Source: Neobacillus soli NBRC 102451
Lineage (GTDB): Bacteria > Bacillota > Bacilli > Bacillales > Cytobacillaceae
Reading direction: 5' to 3'
Assembly (NCBI RefSeq): GCF_001591665.1
Contig: NZ_BCVI01000057.1
Coordinates: 1-64,000 of the forward strand
DNA: 64,000 bases
The position numbers and the translations under genes are program-made. Shown piece by piece: positions 15,075 to 24,175 of the stretch. Each line of letters opens with the position of its first letter. The first letter of the stretch is position 1. A model generated the notes under the pieces. The model was not told the origin of the DNA. It saw only the letters and a list, made by a program, of their open reading frames with translations, and did no database searches.

Positions 15075-16880
15075 TTATGCGACTTCCTGTTCAGAATTTT
15101 TTACTAATACATCTTGTGGAATCTTCCATAGCTTAATCCATTTTGCAATGGAAGTAACCATGATGACGATGCCGAGGGTCAGCATGATAATCGAAAGGAT
15201 ACCATTTAATACATTATATCCAGGGTTTGCTGCATTCCAGTAGACATTTTTCACCATCCAATATCCGGCTACCATTACTGTAACAAACAGGTAAGCAAGC
15301 GGGATTAGACAGGTCAGCATGTACCAGCGTTTTTCTGCAATCTTTAGTACAACTGTTGCTCCAACAATGAGGCCGATTGATGCCATCAATTGGTTGGATA
15401 CACCGAACAGTGCCCAGACGGAACTAATGTCCCCTGAGAAAAGAAGATATCCCCAGACGAAACAGGCTAATGCACTGGCAACGACATTTGCGCCGATTGA
15501 ATCTGTCCGTTTTAACGGTTTAATGAAGTCTCCGAAGAAATCTTGAATAAGGTAACGAGCAACCCGTGTTCCTGAGTCAATCGCGGTTAAGATAAAGACA
15601 GCTTCAAATAGAATAACAAATTGATAGAAATAGGAAGCTAATTTTTCAAAAATCGGAACAGCAGCGAAGATGTAGGTCATCCCGACCGCAAGTGTAACGG
15701 CACCGCCTGTTCTTCCTTCCAGGTCCATGCCGACTTCTTTGCTAAGTTCATCAAGATGAACCGTTTCCATTCCAAGTGTGGCAAATTTCTCTGGTGATGA
15801 GTTAATCGCAAAGTAATCGCCGGGTTGCAGTGATACAGCGGCAATTAATGCCATAATCGCTACTAAACATTCCACAAGCATCGCACCAAAAGCAACACCT
15901 TTTATATCGGTCCATCGATTAATCATTTTCGGTGTTGTACCAGAGCCAACGAATGCGTGGAAACCTGAAATCGCTCCACATGCAATGGTGATGGAGATAA
16001 ATGGCCAAACTGGACCTGCTATAACAGGACCCCCGCCATTTAGAAATTCTGTAAATGCTGGGAATTGTACATCTGGATTGACAATGAAAACTCCAATTAT
16101 TAAGGCCGCGAATACGCCAATTTTCATAAATGTACTTAAATAATCGCGTGGTGCCAGCAATAACCAAACCGGTAATGCTGCCGCAAAAAAAGCATAGATT
16201 GGAAGAATAAGTGCTAATGTACTTTTCTCAAGGGTTAATAGATCGCCCAACCATGTTCCTTGAATGTTTGGTCCTAAAATAATCGCGATCATGATTAAAG
16301 CAAAGCCAACAATCGTGGCAATTTTTAAGTTTCCGGTCTTTTTATGATATAAGCCAACCCCCATTGCAATCGGAATCGTGATTCCTACCGCAAATGTCCC
16401 CCATGGGTTCCTTTCAAGTGCACCAAGAACTACCATTGATAATCCAGCCATCGTAATCGTGATAATAAATAACATGGCTAGTCCTGTACAGAACCCTGCG
16501 ACAGGTCCAAGTTCTTCTTTCGCTACTTCTGATAAAGATTTTCCATCTCTCCGCATAGATGCAAACAGAACGACCATATCGTGAACCGCTCCACCAATAA
16601 CCGCACCGACTAGGAGCCAAATCAAGCCTGGCAAATAACCAAATTGTGCTGCTAAAATGGGCCCAACTAACGGACCTGCTGCTGCAATCGCTGCAAAATG
16701 GTGGCCAAAAACGACCCACTTGTTTGTTGGGACATAGTCTCGTCCATCTTCCAACTTCTGAGCAGGTGTCGGTTTTGAATCATTAAGCCTTAAAACCTTT
16801 GCTGCCATGAAAGTACCATATAAACGGTACACAATTAAAAGGATACATATGGAAGCAATAACAATTGTAATCGCATTCAT
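15075..16880 (-). CDS. cstA: CstA-family carbon-starvation / pyruvate-type transporter
   Basis: An integral membrane protein of 601 residues with about 15-18 hydrophobic segments. It has the CstA N-terminal domain (SKPTPAQKLEDGRDYVPTNK, then VVFGHHFAAIAAAGPLVGP) and the conserved GFHAFVGSGTTPKMI region. Family members CstA and BtsT of Escherichia coli import pyruvate and peptides on starvation. Start ATG 16880 is favoured (GGGGG 10 bases upstream); in-frame GTG 16886 or TTG 16889 are alternatives. The next genes upstream on the same strand are a LytT-type response regulator and a LytS-type sensor, the same partnership that controls btsT in E. coli, so I infer an externally sensed pyruvate-like substrate. 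Confidence 0.9.
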   Translation of the reverse strand: MNAITIVIASICILLIVYRLYGTFMAAKVLRLNDSKPTPAQKLEDGRDYVPTNKWVVFGHHFAAIAAAGPLVGPILAAQFGYLPGLIWLLVGAVIGGAVHDMVVLFASMRRDGKSLSEVAKEELGPVAGFCTGLAMLFIITITMAGLSMVVLGALERNPWGTFAVGITIPIAMGVGLYHKKTGNLKIATIVGFALIMIAIILGPNIQGTWLGDLLTLEKSTLALILPIYAFFAAALPVWLLLAPRDYLSTFMKIGVFAALIIGVFIVNPDVQFPAFTEFLNGGGPVIAGPVWPFISITIACGAISGFHAFVGSGTTPKMINRWTDIKGVAFGAMLVECLVAIMALIAAVSLQPGDYFAINSSPEKFATLGMETVHLDELSKEVGMDLEGRTGGAVTLAVGMTYIFAAVPIFEKLASYFYQFVILFEAVFILTAIDSGTRVARYLIQDFFGDFIKPLKRTDSIGANVVASALACFVWGYLLFSGDISSVWALFGVSNQLMASIGLIVGATVVLKIAEKRWYMLTCLIPLAYLFVTVMVAGYWMVKNVYWNAANPGYNVLNGILSIIMLTLGIVIMVTSIAKWIKLWKIPQDVLVKNSEQEVA

Positions 16881-16931
16881 TTTCACCAATCCCCCTTACT
16901 ATTGTTTCTACATCATCCATTTTACAAAATG

Positions 16932-16966
16932 AAAACGCATTTACTCTGTTTTCAAGATAAAACGCA
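16932..16966 (-). promoter_or_regulatory. Candidate operator before cstA: direct repeat AAAACGCA
   Basis: AAAACGCA occurs at 16932-16939 and 16959-16966 on the plus strand, 27 bases apart, in the 134-base gap between the regulator and cstA. It could bind the adjacent LytTR regulator, whose sites are paired direct repeats. The first copy also sits in TGAAAACGCATTTA, which fits 12 of 14 positions of a CcpA cre site. Both readings are inference. Confidence 0.35.
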
Positions 16967-17014
16967 GAAATAGAAGGGTGAGTTGCAAAAATTAATTAGT
17001 GAAATGCAAATTTT

Positions 17015-17752
17015 CTAAAAACCAAGTTGCTGCTTTAATAACTTTACATAGGTTCGACTCACAGGAACCTGCGAGCCATCCTTCATATGTAAATTATAAG
17101 TAGAATTAAACCATGGTTCGATTTCGACAATATGATCCAAGTTCACGATAAAACTTCGATGAACACGTAGAAATTTAGCGTTATTCACCTTTTTTTCCAA
17201 AACAACGAGTGCTTCAGCCACTTTGTACGCTTGTTCGATGGTGACAATGTTACACTTACCTTCACTGGATTCTAAATAAAGAATGTCTGTTACGGTTAGT
17301 AAAACAATCCGTTCATCAACAAGGACCGCTATTTTCCCATTATTAGTCTGTTTCACGGACGATTGAATCAGGTTATTCTTATTCCCGATATTTTGCATCT
17401 TCTTAATTTTTTCCAAGGTTTTTTGAATCCGTTCTTCATCAAATGGCTTTAAAATATAATCGACTGCATTTAATTCAAATGCCTCTAAAGCGTACTCATC
17501 ATAGGCTGTTGCAAAAACAATCGCTGGAGGTTGCTCAAGTGGTTCTAATTGCCTCGCTAAACTCAACCCATTTTCTTCAGCTAATTCAATATCCAAGAAA
17601 ACAAGATCTGGTTTTAGCTCTGTGATGGCAGCGACTGCATCCTCGACACAATCAGCTTCTCCTAAAATTTCCACTTGTTCACTTCGAATCAGCAGGTATT
17701 TTAATTCATCTCTCGCTAATGGTTCATCATCCAATATATAGGCCTTCAACAT
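17015..17752 (-). CDS. lytT: LytTR-family response regulator
   Basis: A 245-residue cytosolic regulator. The receiver domain begins MLKAYILDDEPLARDEL, has its phosphoacceptor in LVFLDIEL near residue 54 and the TAYDEYALEAF / ILKPFDEERI switch residues. A LytTR DNA-binding domain follows (about 140-243), with LRVHRSFIVNLDHI and VPVSRTYVKLLK. Start ATG 17752 has AAAGGAGTG upstream; the longer ORF to 17809 is rejected because it reads back through the sensor gene. The gene overlaps the end of lytS by 26 bases. Cognate kinase and probable target (cstA) are adjacent. Confidence 0.92.
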   Translation of the reverse strand: MLKAYILDDEPLARDELKYLLIRSEQVEILGEADCVEDAVAAITELKPDLVFLDIELAEENGLSLARQLEPLEQPPAIVFATAYDEYALEAFELNAVDYILKPFDEERIQKTLEKIKKMQNIGNKNNLIQSSVKQTNNGKIAVLVDERIVLLTVTDILYLESSEGKCNIVTIEQAYKVAEALVVLEKKVNNAKFLRVHRSFIVNLDHIVEIEPWFNSTYNLHMKDGSQVPVSRTYVKLLKQQLGF

Positions 17753-19511
17753 CTTGATCAAACACTCCTTTACTGTCGAGCGGAATGGAAATGGTAATGG
17801 TAGCTCCACGATTGACTTTGCTTTTTAATGTTAAACTGGCTTGACCATTGTATATTCCTTTTAGCCGTTCACTTATATTAAAAATCGCTGTGCCATTTCC
17901 TTTTTTAGAATCGACAACCTGGTTACCGAGGACTTCTATTTGACCTTCAGGTATTCCCTTTCCATTATCAGCTACAATAATTTGTAACAGATTCTTTTTT
18001 GAAAAAATCGTTACGGTAATTTGCCCTTGCGATTTACTTCGTGGAAAACCATAATGGATGGCATTTTCAACTAAAGGCTGCAAGATAAAAGGAGGAATCA
18101 GTACCTTTTCTAGCTCCGGTTCTATTTGCAAATCAATGGTATATTTGTCAGGAAAACGCGTTTGTTCTAATGATAAATAGGCCTTAACATTTGCTAATTC
18201 TTTTTCCAGAGGAATCAGCATCTGCCTGGCCCCTTGAAGGTTTCCCCGAAAAAAAGAGCTTAATTCCAATAGTAGTTTACGTGCTTTATCTGCATCTGTC
18301 CGGCAGAGTGCTGAAATGGTATTAATACTATTAAATAAAAAGTGTGGATGAATCTGTGCCTGTAAGGCTTTAATCTCTGCATCCTTTAATAGCTTTGTCT
18401 GTCTTTCTGCCTCCGCAAGCTCAAGCTGTGTTGAAAAAAGATTGGCTAGACCTTCTGCCAATTCCTGCTGCACCTTGTCCAGTTTATTAGGCTCTGTATA
18501 GTACATTTTTAATGTACCATAAATTTTCTTTTTAACTTTTAATGGCAAAACAATAGCAGCTTCCAACGGGCATTGACTATGAATACAGGAGATTTCCTGC
18601 TTCGTTCTAGCAATTGAAATCTTCCCGCTATCGAGTACCTTTCTCGTCAAGCCCGTCTCAGGCCTGGTCTTAGGGACATGGTGGTCGGAGGCAGCGCCAA
18701 CATGTGCTAAGACTTGTTGATCATCGGTTATCGAAACAGCGTCAGCATTCGTAAGTTCTAGCATAATCTTAGAAATTTCCTTACATGAGTGGATGGTTAG
18801 GCCTTGACGGAAGTATGGCAAGGTTTGATCCGCAATCAGAAAGGCTTGGTTTGTTTGATTAGCGCGAGCGCGTTCTTCGTCCCGTTTCATGATTTGAATA
18901 ATAAGCATAAACAGCAATGTCCCTAAACCATTGCCGAAAATCATCGGAAAACCAATGAGCTGAACGAGTTCCCAGGCATGGCTATAGGGTTTTGCGGTAA
19001 CTAGAATAATTAACATCTGAACCGTTTCCAAGACCATTCCCATTATGACAGCAAACGCTGGGGTAATTTGTTTTCCTTTTTGTTTTCGTTTTTTTCCAAG
19101 GTATCCAGCCACAATACCAGCTAGAATGGTAGAAAGAGCACAAGAAAGGGCAGTGAAGCCGCCAAGTGTGTAACGATGGATGCCAGCAATGAGCCCAGCA
19201 CCAATGCCAACGGCAGGTCCCCCTAGTAGACCGCCAATCACAATCCCCATTACTCTAGTATTGGCAAGTGCACTCTCCTGGTTCATTTCAGAAAGCCACT
19301 CAGCCCTTCCTATGGTATGATGATGGACTTCAATTCCCGTATAATTACTAATGATTCCAAAGGTACCAAAAAGTAAAATAAGCATAACTTTTTCATTTGT
19401 GCTGTGCTTATTTTGAATAACTTGACGAAACGAGCGCATCTGCGCTAGCAAAAAAGCAACAATGACAATAATTCCAACCTTCTCGAGCATCAATGGAGCT
19501 AAATTGAGCAT
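17727..19511 (-). CDS. lytS: LytS-type sensor histidine kinase
   Basis: A 594-residue membrane sensor: six hydrophobic segments in the first 205 residues (5TM-5TMR_LYT sensor with EVHHHTIGRAEWLSE, GPAVGIGAGLIAGIHRY), a GAF-like domain (about 225-355), the phospho-histidine motif QAQIHPHFLFNSINTISAL near residue 390 and an HATPase domain with the N box LVENAIHYGF and ADNGKGIPEG. This matches E. coli BtsS/YpdA and Bacillus LytS. Start ATG 19511 has a near-perfect AAAGGAGGAG. Together with the regulator and cstA it forms a nutrient-sensing module rather than the classic lytST-lrgAB arrangement. Confidence 0.92.
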   Translation of the reverse strand: MLNLAPLMLEKVGIIVIVAFLLAQMRSFRQVIQNKHSTNEKVMLILLFGTFGIISNYTGIEVHHHTIGRAEWLSEMNQESALANTRVMGIVIGGLLGGPAVGIGAGLIAGIHRYTLGGFTALSCALSTILAGIVAGYLGKKRKQKGKQITPAFAVIMGMVLETVQMLIILVTAKPYSHAWELVQLIGFPMIFGNGLGTLLFMLIIQIMKRDEERARANQTNQAFLIADQTLPYFRQGLTIHSCKEISKIMLELTNADAVSITDDQQVLAHVGAASDHHVPKTRPETGLTRKVLDSGKISIARTKQEISCIHSQCPLEAAIVLPLKVKKKIYGTLKMYYTEPNKLDKVQQELAEGLANLFSTQLELAEAERQTKLLKDAEIKALQAQIHPHFLFNSINTISALCRTDADKARKLLLELSSFFRGNLQGARQMLIPLEKELANVKAYLSLEQTRFPDKYTIDLQIEPELEKVLIPPFILQPLVENAIHYGFPRSKSQGQITVTIFSKKNLLQIIVADNGKGIPEGQIEVLGNQVVDSKKGNGTAIFNISERLKGIYNGQASLTLKSKVNRGATITISIPLDSKGVFDQDVEGLYIG

Positions 19512-19667
19512 TTTTCTCCTCCTTTACTGACCTGACCATACTCAAACGCTTTCATTAGAATCTAGTCAAAACATTCGTGCCCTTTACTCATTATAAGAAA
19601 TGACAGGCTTTTACGAAAGGGGATTATAGAGTTAAAGAATTCCAGAAAATATGAATTCTAAAAAGAT

Positions 19668-19706
19668 GGTGCCAGGCACGCCCCGAAGTTTGTAGGAATT
19701 TGTCGA
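19668..19706. repeat. Dispersed GGTGCCAGGCAC repeat with GTCGAA tail
   Basis: Palindrome GTGCCAGGCAC (19669-19679) followed by GAAGTTTGTAGGAATTTGTCGAA. A related tail is at 335-357. It lies between lytS and pncB. Confidence 0.6.
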
Positions 19707-19776
19707 AGTAATAAAGAGGCATAGTATTGAAATTTCCCATGCCTTTATGAATTTTTTTAAGCAAAAGTAAAACAGA

Positions 19777-19825
19777 AAAGCAGACCCAAAAGGCTGTTGG
19801 TAAACATCCTTTTGGAGTCTGCTTT
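19777..19825 (-). terminator. Terminator of pncB
   Basis: AAGCAGAC-CCAAAAGG pairs with CCTTTTGG-GTCTGCTT with one mismatch; Ts follow on both strands. Confidence 0.85.
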
Positions 19826-19834
19826 TTTTATGAC

Positions 19835-21298
19835 TTATTCCTTCATTGCCGCAACTTTCTCTTTCACTTCTTTAATATTTTCCATCTTATTATTCCAGCA
19901 TTTTTGACTTAGGTCGACTGGGTAATCTTCTGGATTCATGATGCGCTTGTATTCATCCCACAAGGCATCCAAATTCTGCTTCAAATAATCACGTGACTCA
20001 TCAAGGCAAGGCATTTCATAAACAAGATTACCATCGATAAAAATATCTTCATGAAGCTCTTTTGCGGTAAAATTCGTAACCACCTTATTAATGTACGTAT
20101 GGGTTGGATGGAACATGCGCAGCTTCTTTTCCGGAAGCTTCTCATCCTCTAAGGCAATATAATCCCCTTCCGCATGGTGGTTCGTATTATTGAGAATCCG
20201 GTATATCTTCTTCATCCCCGGAGTCGTTACTTTTTCTGGATTGGAGGAGATTTTAATTGTATCTTCCATTTGTCCGTTTTCGTTTTCAATCGTCACAATT
20301 TTATAAACGGCCCCTAGCGCAGCTTGGTCGTACGCCGTAATCAGCTTTGTACCCACGCCCCAGCTGTCAATCTTTGCGCCTTGGGATTTTAGGTTGATAA
20401 TCGTATATTCATCCAAATCACTCGATGCATAGATTATCGCATCCTTAAAGCCTGCATCATCAAGCAATTTTCGTGCTTCCTTTGAAAGGTAAGCGAGGTC
20501 ACCGCTATCAAGGCGGATGCCAATAAAGTTAATTTTGTTGCCCATCTCTTTTGCCACTTTAATGGCATTTGGCACGCCGAGACGGAGCGTATCGTATGTG
20601 TCTACTAAAAAGACACAGTCCTTATGTGCTTCCGCGTATTTAATGAACGCTGTATATTCATCTTTATAGGCTTGAACCATCGAGTGTGCATGGGTACCAG
20701 CGACAGGAATACCGAATAATTTACCTGCCCTTACGTTACTTGTTGCTTCAAAGCCTGCGAGGTAAGCGGCACGCGTTCCCCAGATGGCCGCATCCATTTC
20801 CTGCGCCCGTCTTGTCCCAAATTCCATCGCCACTTGATCGCCAATCACCTGCTTGATTCGTGAAGCTTTCGTGGCAATTAATGTTTGGTAATTCACAATA
20901 TTGAGCAAGGCTGTTTCAATCAGCTGTGCTTCTGCCAAAGGGGCGTCAACGCGTAAAATCGGCTCATTGGCAAAGACAAGCTCGCCCTCTTTCATGGAGT
21001 GAATCGTCCCCGTGAACCGTATGTTTTTAAGATATTCTATAAAATCAGCCTTATAACCTACTTCATTTTTCAAATAGTCAAGGTCATCTTCACTAAAGTG
21101 GAACCCTTGAATAAATTGAATCACCTTTTCTAAACCTGCGAAAACAGCATAGCCGTTCCCGAATGGAAGCTTGCGGAAAAATAGTTCGAAGACCGCACGT
21201 TTATTATGTATACCATCTCTCCAATATGTCTCCGCCATATTAATCTGGTAAAGATCCGTATGTAGAGTAAAACTATCATCATGATAAATATGTTTCAT
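19835..21298 (-). CDS. pncB: Nicotinate phosphoribosyltransferase
   Basis: PncB condenses nicotinate with PRPP (using ATP) to nicotinate mononucleotide in NAD salvage. The 487-residue protein shows the family hallmarks: TDLYQINMAETYW at the N-terminus, FELFFRKLPF, EFGTRRAQEMDAA (about residue 160), GTHAHSMVQAY (about 200; the phosphohistidine region) and RLDSGDLAYLSKEAR (about 265). Start ATG 21298 has GGAGGGG upstream. pncA, which supplies nicotinate from nicotinamide, lies 61 bases upstream on the same strand, so the two probably form an operon. Confidence 0.95.
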   Translation of the reverse strand: MKHIYHDDSFTLHTDLYQINMAETYWRDGIHNKRAVFELFFRKLPFGNGYAVFAGLEKVIQFIQGFHFSEDDLDYLKNEVGYKADFIEYLKNIRFTGTIHSMKEGELVFANEPILRVDAPLAEAQLIETALLNIVNYQTLIATKASRIKQVIGDQVAMEFGTRRAQEMDAAIWGTRAAYLAGFEATSNVRAGKLFGIPVAGTHAHSMVQAYKDEYTAFIKYAEAHKDCVFLVDTYDTLRLGVPNAIKVAKEMGNKINFIGIRLDSGDLAYLSKEARKLLDDAGFKDAIIYASSDLDEYTIINLKSQGAKIDSWGVGTKLITAYDQAALGAVYKIVTIENENGQMEDTIKISSNPEKVTTPGMKKIYRILNNTNHHAEGDYIALEDEKLPEKKLRMFHPTHTYINKVVTNFTAKELHEDIFIDGNLVYEMPCLDESRDYLKQNLDALWDEYKRIMNPEDYPVDLSQKCWNNKMENIKEVKEKVAAMKE

Positions 21299-21359
21299 AA
21301 TCGCCCCTCCGACTACTATTTCAGCTTTTCACCATTATAACCAATAATATCATTTAAGT

Positions 21360-21905
21360 CTATTTAACCACAGCACCAAGCGATTGTTCAAAATGCCCGA
21401 GCGCCCATTCATGACCTTTCGGGTTAAAGGATGCCACAGCATCTCTATATACCACAATCTGAAAGCCTTTATTGTAGGCATCTACAGCGGTATGGAGAAC
21501 GCAGATATCGGTGCAAACACCGACCAGGTGCACCTCGGTAATACCGCGCTCACGTAATTTGATTTCAAGATCGGTTCCTGCAAAGGCAGAGTATCTTGTT
21601 TTGTCCATGTAGGCAACATTTTCACGCTGTTGACTCTCCGAATAAACATCCTGTAACGCCCCAAACAAGTCCCTGCCCGAGGTTCCACGAAGATTATGGG
21701 GTGGAAACAGCTTCGTTTCAGGATGGTATTTGTCCCCCTGATCGTGAACATCGATGGCAAATACAACATAATCGCCATTCCGAATAAATTCCTCTGTCAA
21801 TTCAACGATTTTCCCCTCAATCGCCTGCCCCGGTTCCCCACAGGTCAATGCCCCTGCATCTGCCACAAAATCATAGGTGTAATCGATATTAATTAATGCC
21901 TTCAT
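21360..21905 (-). CDS. pncA: Nicotinamidase / isochorismatase-family hydrolase
   Basis: A 181-residue cysteine hydrolase that deamidates nicotinamide to nicotinate. The catalytic Asp is in INIDYTYDF (near residue 8), the lysine in YMDKTRYSAFAGT, and the nucleophile cysteine in HLVGVCTDICVLHTA. Metal-binding residues fall in FAIDVHDQGDKYHPET, the D-x-H-x(3)-H-like segment of nicotinamidases. An ATG at 21905 and a GTG at 21908 are both compatible with the upstream AGGGGG. It precedes pncB in the same direction. Confidence 0.92.
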   Translation of the reverse strand: MKALINIDYTYDFVADAGALTCGEPGQAIEGKIVELTEEFIRNGDYVVFAIDVHDQGDKYHPETKLFPPHNLRGTSGRDLFGALQDVYSESQQRENVAYMDKTRYSAFAGTDLEIKLRERGITEVHLVGVCTDICVLHTAVDAYNKGFQIVVYRDAVASFNPKGHEWALGHFEQSLGAVVK

Positions 21906-22003
21906 CACCCATCATCCCCCTAACTGTCATGACTACTGTCTTTAAAATCATTATACACACTATTCTAGACTTGGAACGCTTTTTCCTTTTTTTCCACGAT
22001 ATT

Positions 22004-22038
22004 AAAAAAGTTCGCCCCACTAAAGGAACGAACTTTTC
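22004..22038 (-). terminator. Terminator of dgkB
   Basis: Stem 22006-22014 with 22029-22037, followed on the minus strand by a T-rich stretch; it touches the stop codon. Confidence 0.75.
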
Positions 22039-22983
22039 TTAACTATATCGCGTGCCTGATTCCCAGTCAGTTGGGCGGTCATTTGGGCGAATATCATCAA
22101 GCGGCACGAATACTTCTAAATGACGGTACAGATTTTCAAACTCGGCCGGCAGTAATCCGCCGAATTCACCATCTAAATTTAATTGCACCTTTTCATTGGA
22201 ACTAACCTTTATTCGATTTGCCTGTGTGTAAATGACATTGGGGTCATTGACGTGTTCTCCACGAACCGCTAACGTGGCAATCCGAATAAATTCAGCAAGG
22301 TTCGTCTTTTTCAAAATTAACAATGAAAATAGACCATCGTTAATAGACGCATCAGGTGCAAGCTTTTCAAAGCCGCCAATCGAATTGGTCAGCCCGACAA
22401 GAAACAGCATCGCTTCCCCTTCAAAAAGCTTGCCATCATACTCAATCGTGACATCTGAGGGTTTAATTGAAGGGAGCATTTCCACCCCTTTTAAATAGTA
22501 AGCCAGCTGGCCGAGCATTGTTTTTAATTTGCTTGGTACCTCATATGTAAGCTCGGTAATTCTGCCGCCGCCCGCAATATTAATAAAGTATCGATCATTG
22601 ATGCGGCCAATATCAACAGGAATTAATTCCCCTTTGGTAATAATTTCAACAGCGGTTCCAACATCCCGTGGTATGTGCAGGGCCCGAGCGAAATCATTCG
22701 TTGTTCCAGTCGGAATAATTCCCAACTTTGGTCGATACTCCTGATCCGCGAGACCGTTAACCACTTCATGAATCGTTCCATCCCCACCCGCTGCAATTAC
22801 GATATCATACTTTCGCTCAACAGCAATTCGTGCTGCATTCGTCGCATCTCCTGCACAAGTTGTCGCATGACAAGAAGCTTCATATCCGGCTACCTCTAAT
22901 TTCGCAAGGATCTCCGGCAGATGACGCTTAATCACTTCGCGTCCTGAGGTGGGATTGTAAATCAGTCTTGCTCTTTTCATCAT
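22039..22983 (-). CDS. dgkB: Diacylglycerol kinase, DgkB type
   Basis: A soluble, membrane-associated lipid kinase of 314 residues that recycles diacylglycerol released during lipoteichoic-acid synthesis to phosphatidic acid. The catalytic domain has NPTSGREVIKRHLPEIL near the N-terminus, the nucleotide-binding AAGGDGTIHEVVNGL (about 62-76) and GIIPTGTTNDFARAL (about 91-105). The C-terminal beta-sandwich includes LNLDGEFGGLLPA. Start ATG 22983 has AGGATG upstream. In Bacillus subtilis dgkB lies between gatCAB and rlmCD, the same order and orientation as here. Confidence 0.93.
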   Translation of the reverse strand: MMKRARLIYNPTSGREVIKRHLPEILAKLEVAGYEASCHATTCAGDATNAARIAVERKYDIVIAAGGDGTIHEVVNGLADQEYRPKLGIIPTGTTNDFARALHIPRDVGTAVEIITKGELIPVDIGRINDRYFINIAGGGRITELTYEVPSKLKTMLGQLAYYLKGVEMLPSIKPSDVTIEYDGKLFEGEAMLFLVGLTNSIGGFEKLAPDASINDGLFSLLILKKTNLAEFIRIATLAVRGEHVNDPNVIYTQANRIKVSSNEKVQLNLDGEFGGLLPAEFENLYRHLEVFVPLDDIRPNDRPTDWESGTRYS

Positions 22984-23159
22984 TTCATCATCCTATTTTT
23001 GAAATCAATAATTAGCATTAGATGTCCGCTCAATTCTATATTCTACCAATTATCAGCATAGCTTACAAATATATTGAAAGCCATTATTTATTATTTCCTT
23101 CAAACAGCCATCTACTATCATAACGCTTCAATATCTTTTTGCAAAAATAAGGTTGAAAT

Positions 23160-24083
23160 TTATTTATTTGTAATAAGGCTAACGTTATAACCATTGGCAA
23201 TATTAATATGGTATTTGCCTTCGCCTGATTGATAAACAGCATTCTTTCCGCTGGATCCGTCCCCATCATTAGCATTCGGTTTCTTAGCAAATTTCCATTC
23301 GCCCTCTTTCCCGCGAACATCCTGGGCGCCTGCCGCAGCCACCTTCAAGTTGCTATTTGCTGCAACATTAACCACAACCGATGAGACACTCTCAACATTC
23401 CAGTCGTTCGCAAGTGTACGTGGCTTTAAGGTAAGAGAATTATCACTGCCAAGGACCTCTAGCAACACATCGTTCGGAACAAGAATTGTTGCCGCAACAA
23501 TTCCCCGTGAATCAAATGGCCCCATTTCATTTGGAAGCGACTTTACGTTTAAATAGAGCGTATCACCCTTTTTGTTAGCCGCAATCATATCATCTGCACT
23601 TTTAAGCAGCTTGGCTTTATTCGCCGTTTGCACCCGGTACGTACCAAACATCGAGACTTCTTTTTCTTTTGTCGATTCAATCGTCATGTCGTAGCCGACC
23701 GTCCTGACAACCACCCGTTTGATGCTGTCATCCATTTGGTAGGAAAAAGCAGGCAGGTCAAACGAGCGCTCTTCCCTCGCCATAACCTCTTCTACCTTCC
23801 CCATAATCCCTGTTGTGCTTAAAATCGCAAACGCAATTCCAGCAGTCCCGAGCAATCCTACAAAAAGGATACTTAAAAAGTCATATTTTAACACCGGCTT
23901 TTCCTGCCGTGACAAAATTAAATAAAGCAAAATTTCAATCCCCAAAACAACTAATAAAAGCGGCCACCAAGCCGTCATTACTTGGACAAGATTTAGGCCG
24001 AGAAACTTTGAGAAAAAAAGGAAGACTCCAAGGAAAACGAGCGAGGCCCCCATCGAAAACGTACCAACACGCCAGGTTCTCAT
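23160..24083 (-). CDS. LiaF-like membrane protein with toast-rack domain
   Basis: A 307-residue protein with about four transmembrane segments in residues 1-100 (including FLGVFLFFSKFLGLN and WWPLLLVVLGIEILLYLIL) and an extracytoplasmic beta-helical 'toast-rack' domain of about 180 residues, as in LiaF/DUF2154 proteins that regulate cell-envelope stress signalling. Its ATG overlaps the stop of the preceding 31-residue ORF (ATGA). It ends the sigma-factor operon. By analogy with LiaF, a negative-regulatory or envelope-sensing role is inferred, but here it accompanies an ECF sigma factor and not a two-component system. Confidence 0.75.
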   Translation of the reverse strand: MRTWRVGTFSMGASLVFLGVFLFFSKFLGLNLVQVMTAWWPLLLVVLGIEILLYLILSRQEKPVLKYDFLSILFVGLLGTAGIAFAILSTTGIMGKVEEVMAREERSFDLPAFSYQMDDSIKRVVVRTVGYDMTIESTKEKEVSMFGTYRVQTANKAKLLKSADDMIAANKKGDTLYLNVKSLPNEMGPFDSRGIVAATILVPNDVLLEVLGSDNSLTLKPRTLANDWNVESVSSVVVNVAANSNLKVAAAGAQDVRGKEGEWKFAKKPNANDGDGSSGKNAVYQSGEGKYHINIANGYNVSLITNK

Positions 24084-24175
24084 ACCGCTTCTCCACCCTT
24101 TCTCTTTCTAAAAAGGAACCCAAGCCCGGCTCCAATTAAGGCCAGTCCCGCTATTGCTTTTCCCCACTTACTCAT
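24080..24175 (-). CDS. 31-residue single-span membrane peptide in the sigma operon
   Basis: ATG at 24173-24175 opens MSKWGKAIAGLALIGAGLGF followed by LFRKRKGGEAV and stop. GGGAGG lies 9 bases upstream. Its start overlaps the end of the preceding gene and its stop overlaps the ATG of the LiaF-like gene in an ATGA, so all three are translationally coupled. The sequence is one glycine-rich hydrophobic helix followed by a basic RKRK anchor, giving an N-out, C-in small membrane protein. Function unknown; a role in assembling or regulating the adjacent membrane proteins is a guess. Confidence 0.75.
   Translation of the reverse strand: MSKWGKAIAGLALIGAGLGFLFRKRKGGEAV

Noticed and set aside
16932..16945. 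CcpA cre site before cstA as a firm call
   Set aside because: Two mismatches to the 14-base consensus, and the same bases form part of the AAAACGCA direct repeat; kept only as an alternative.
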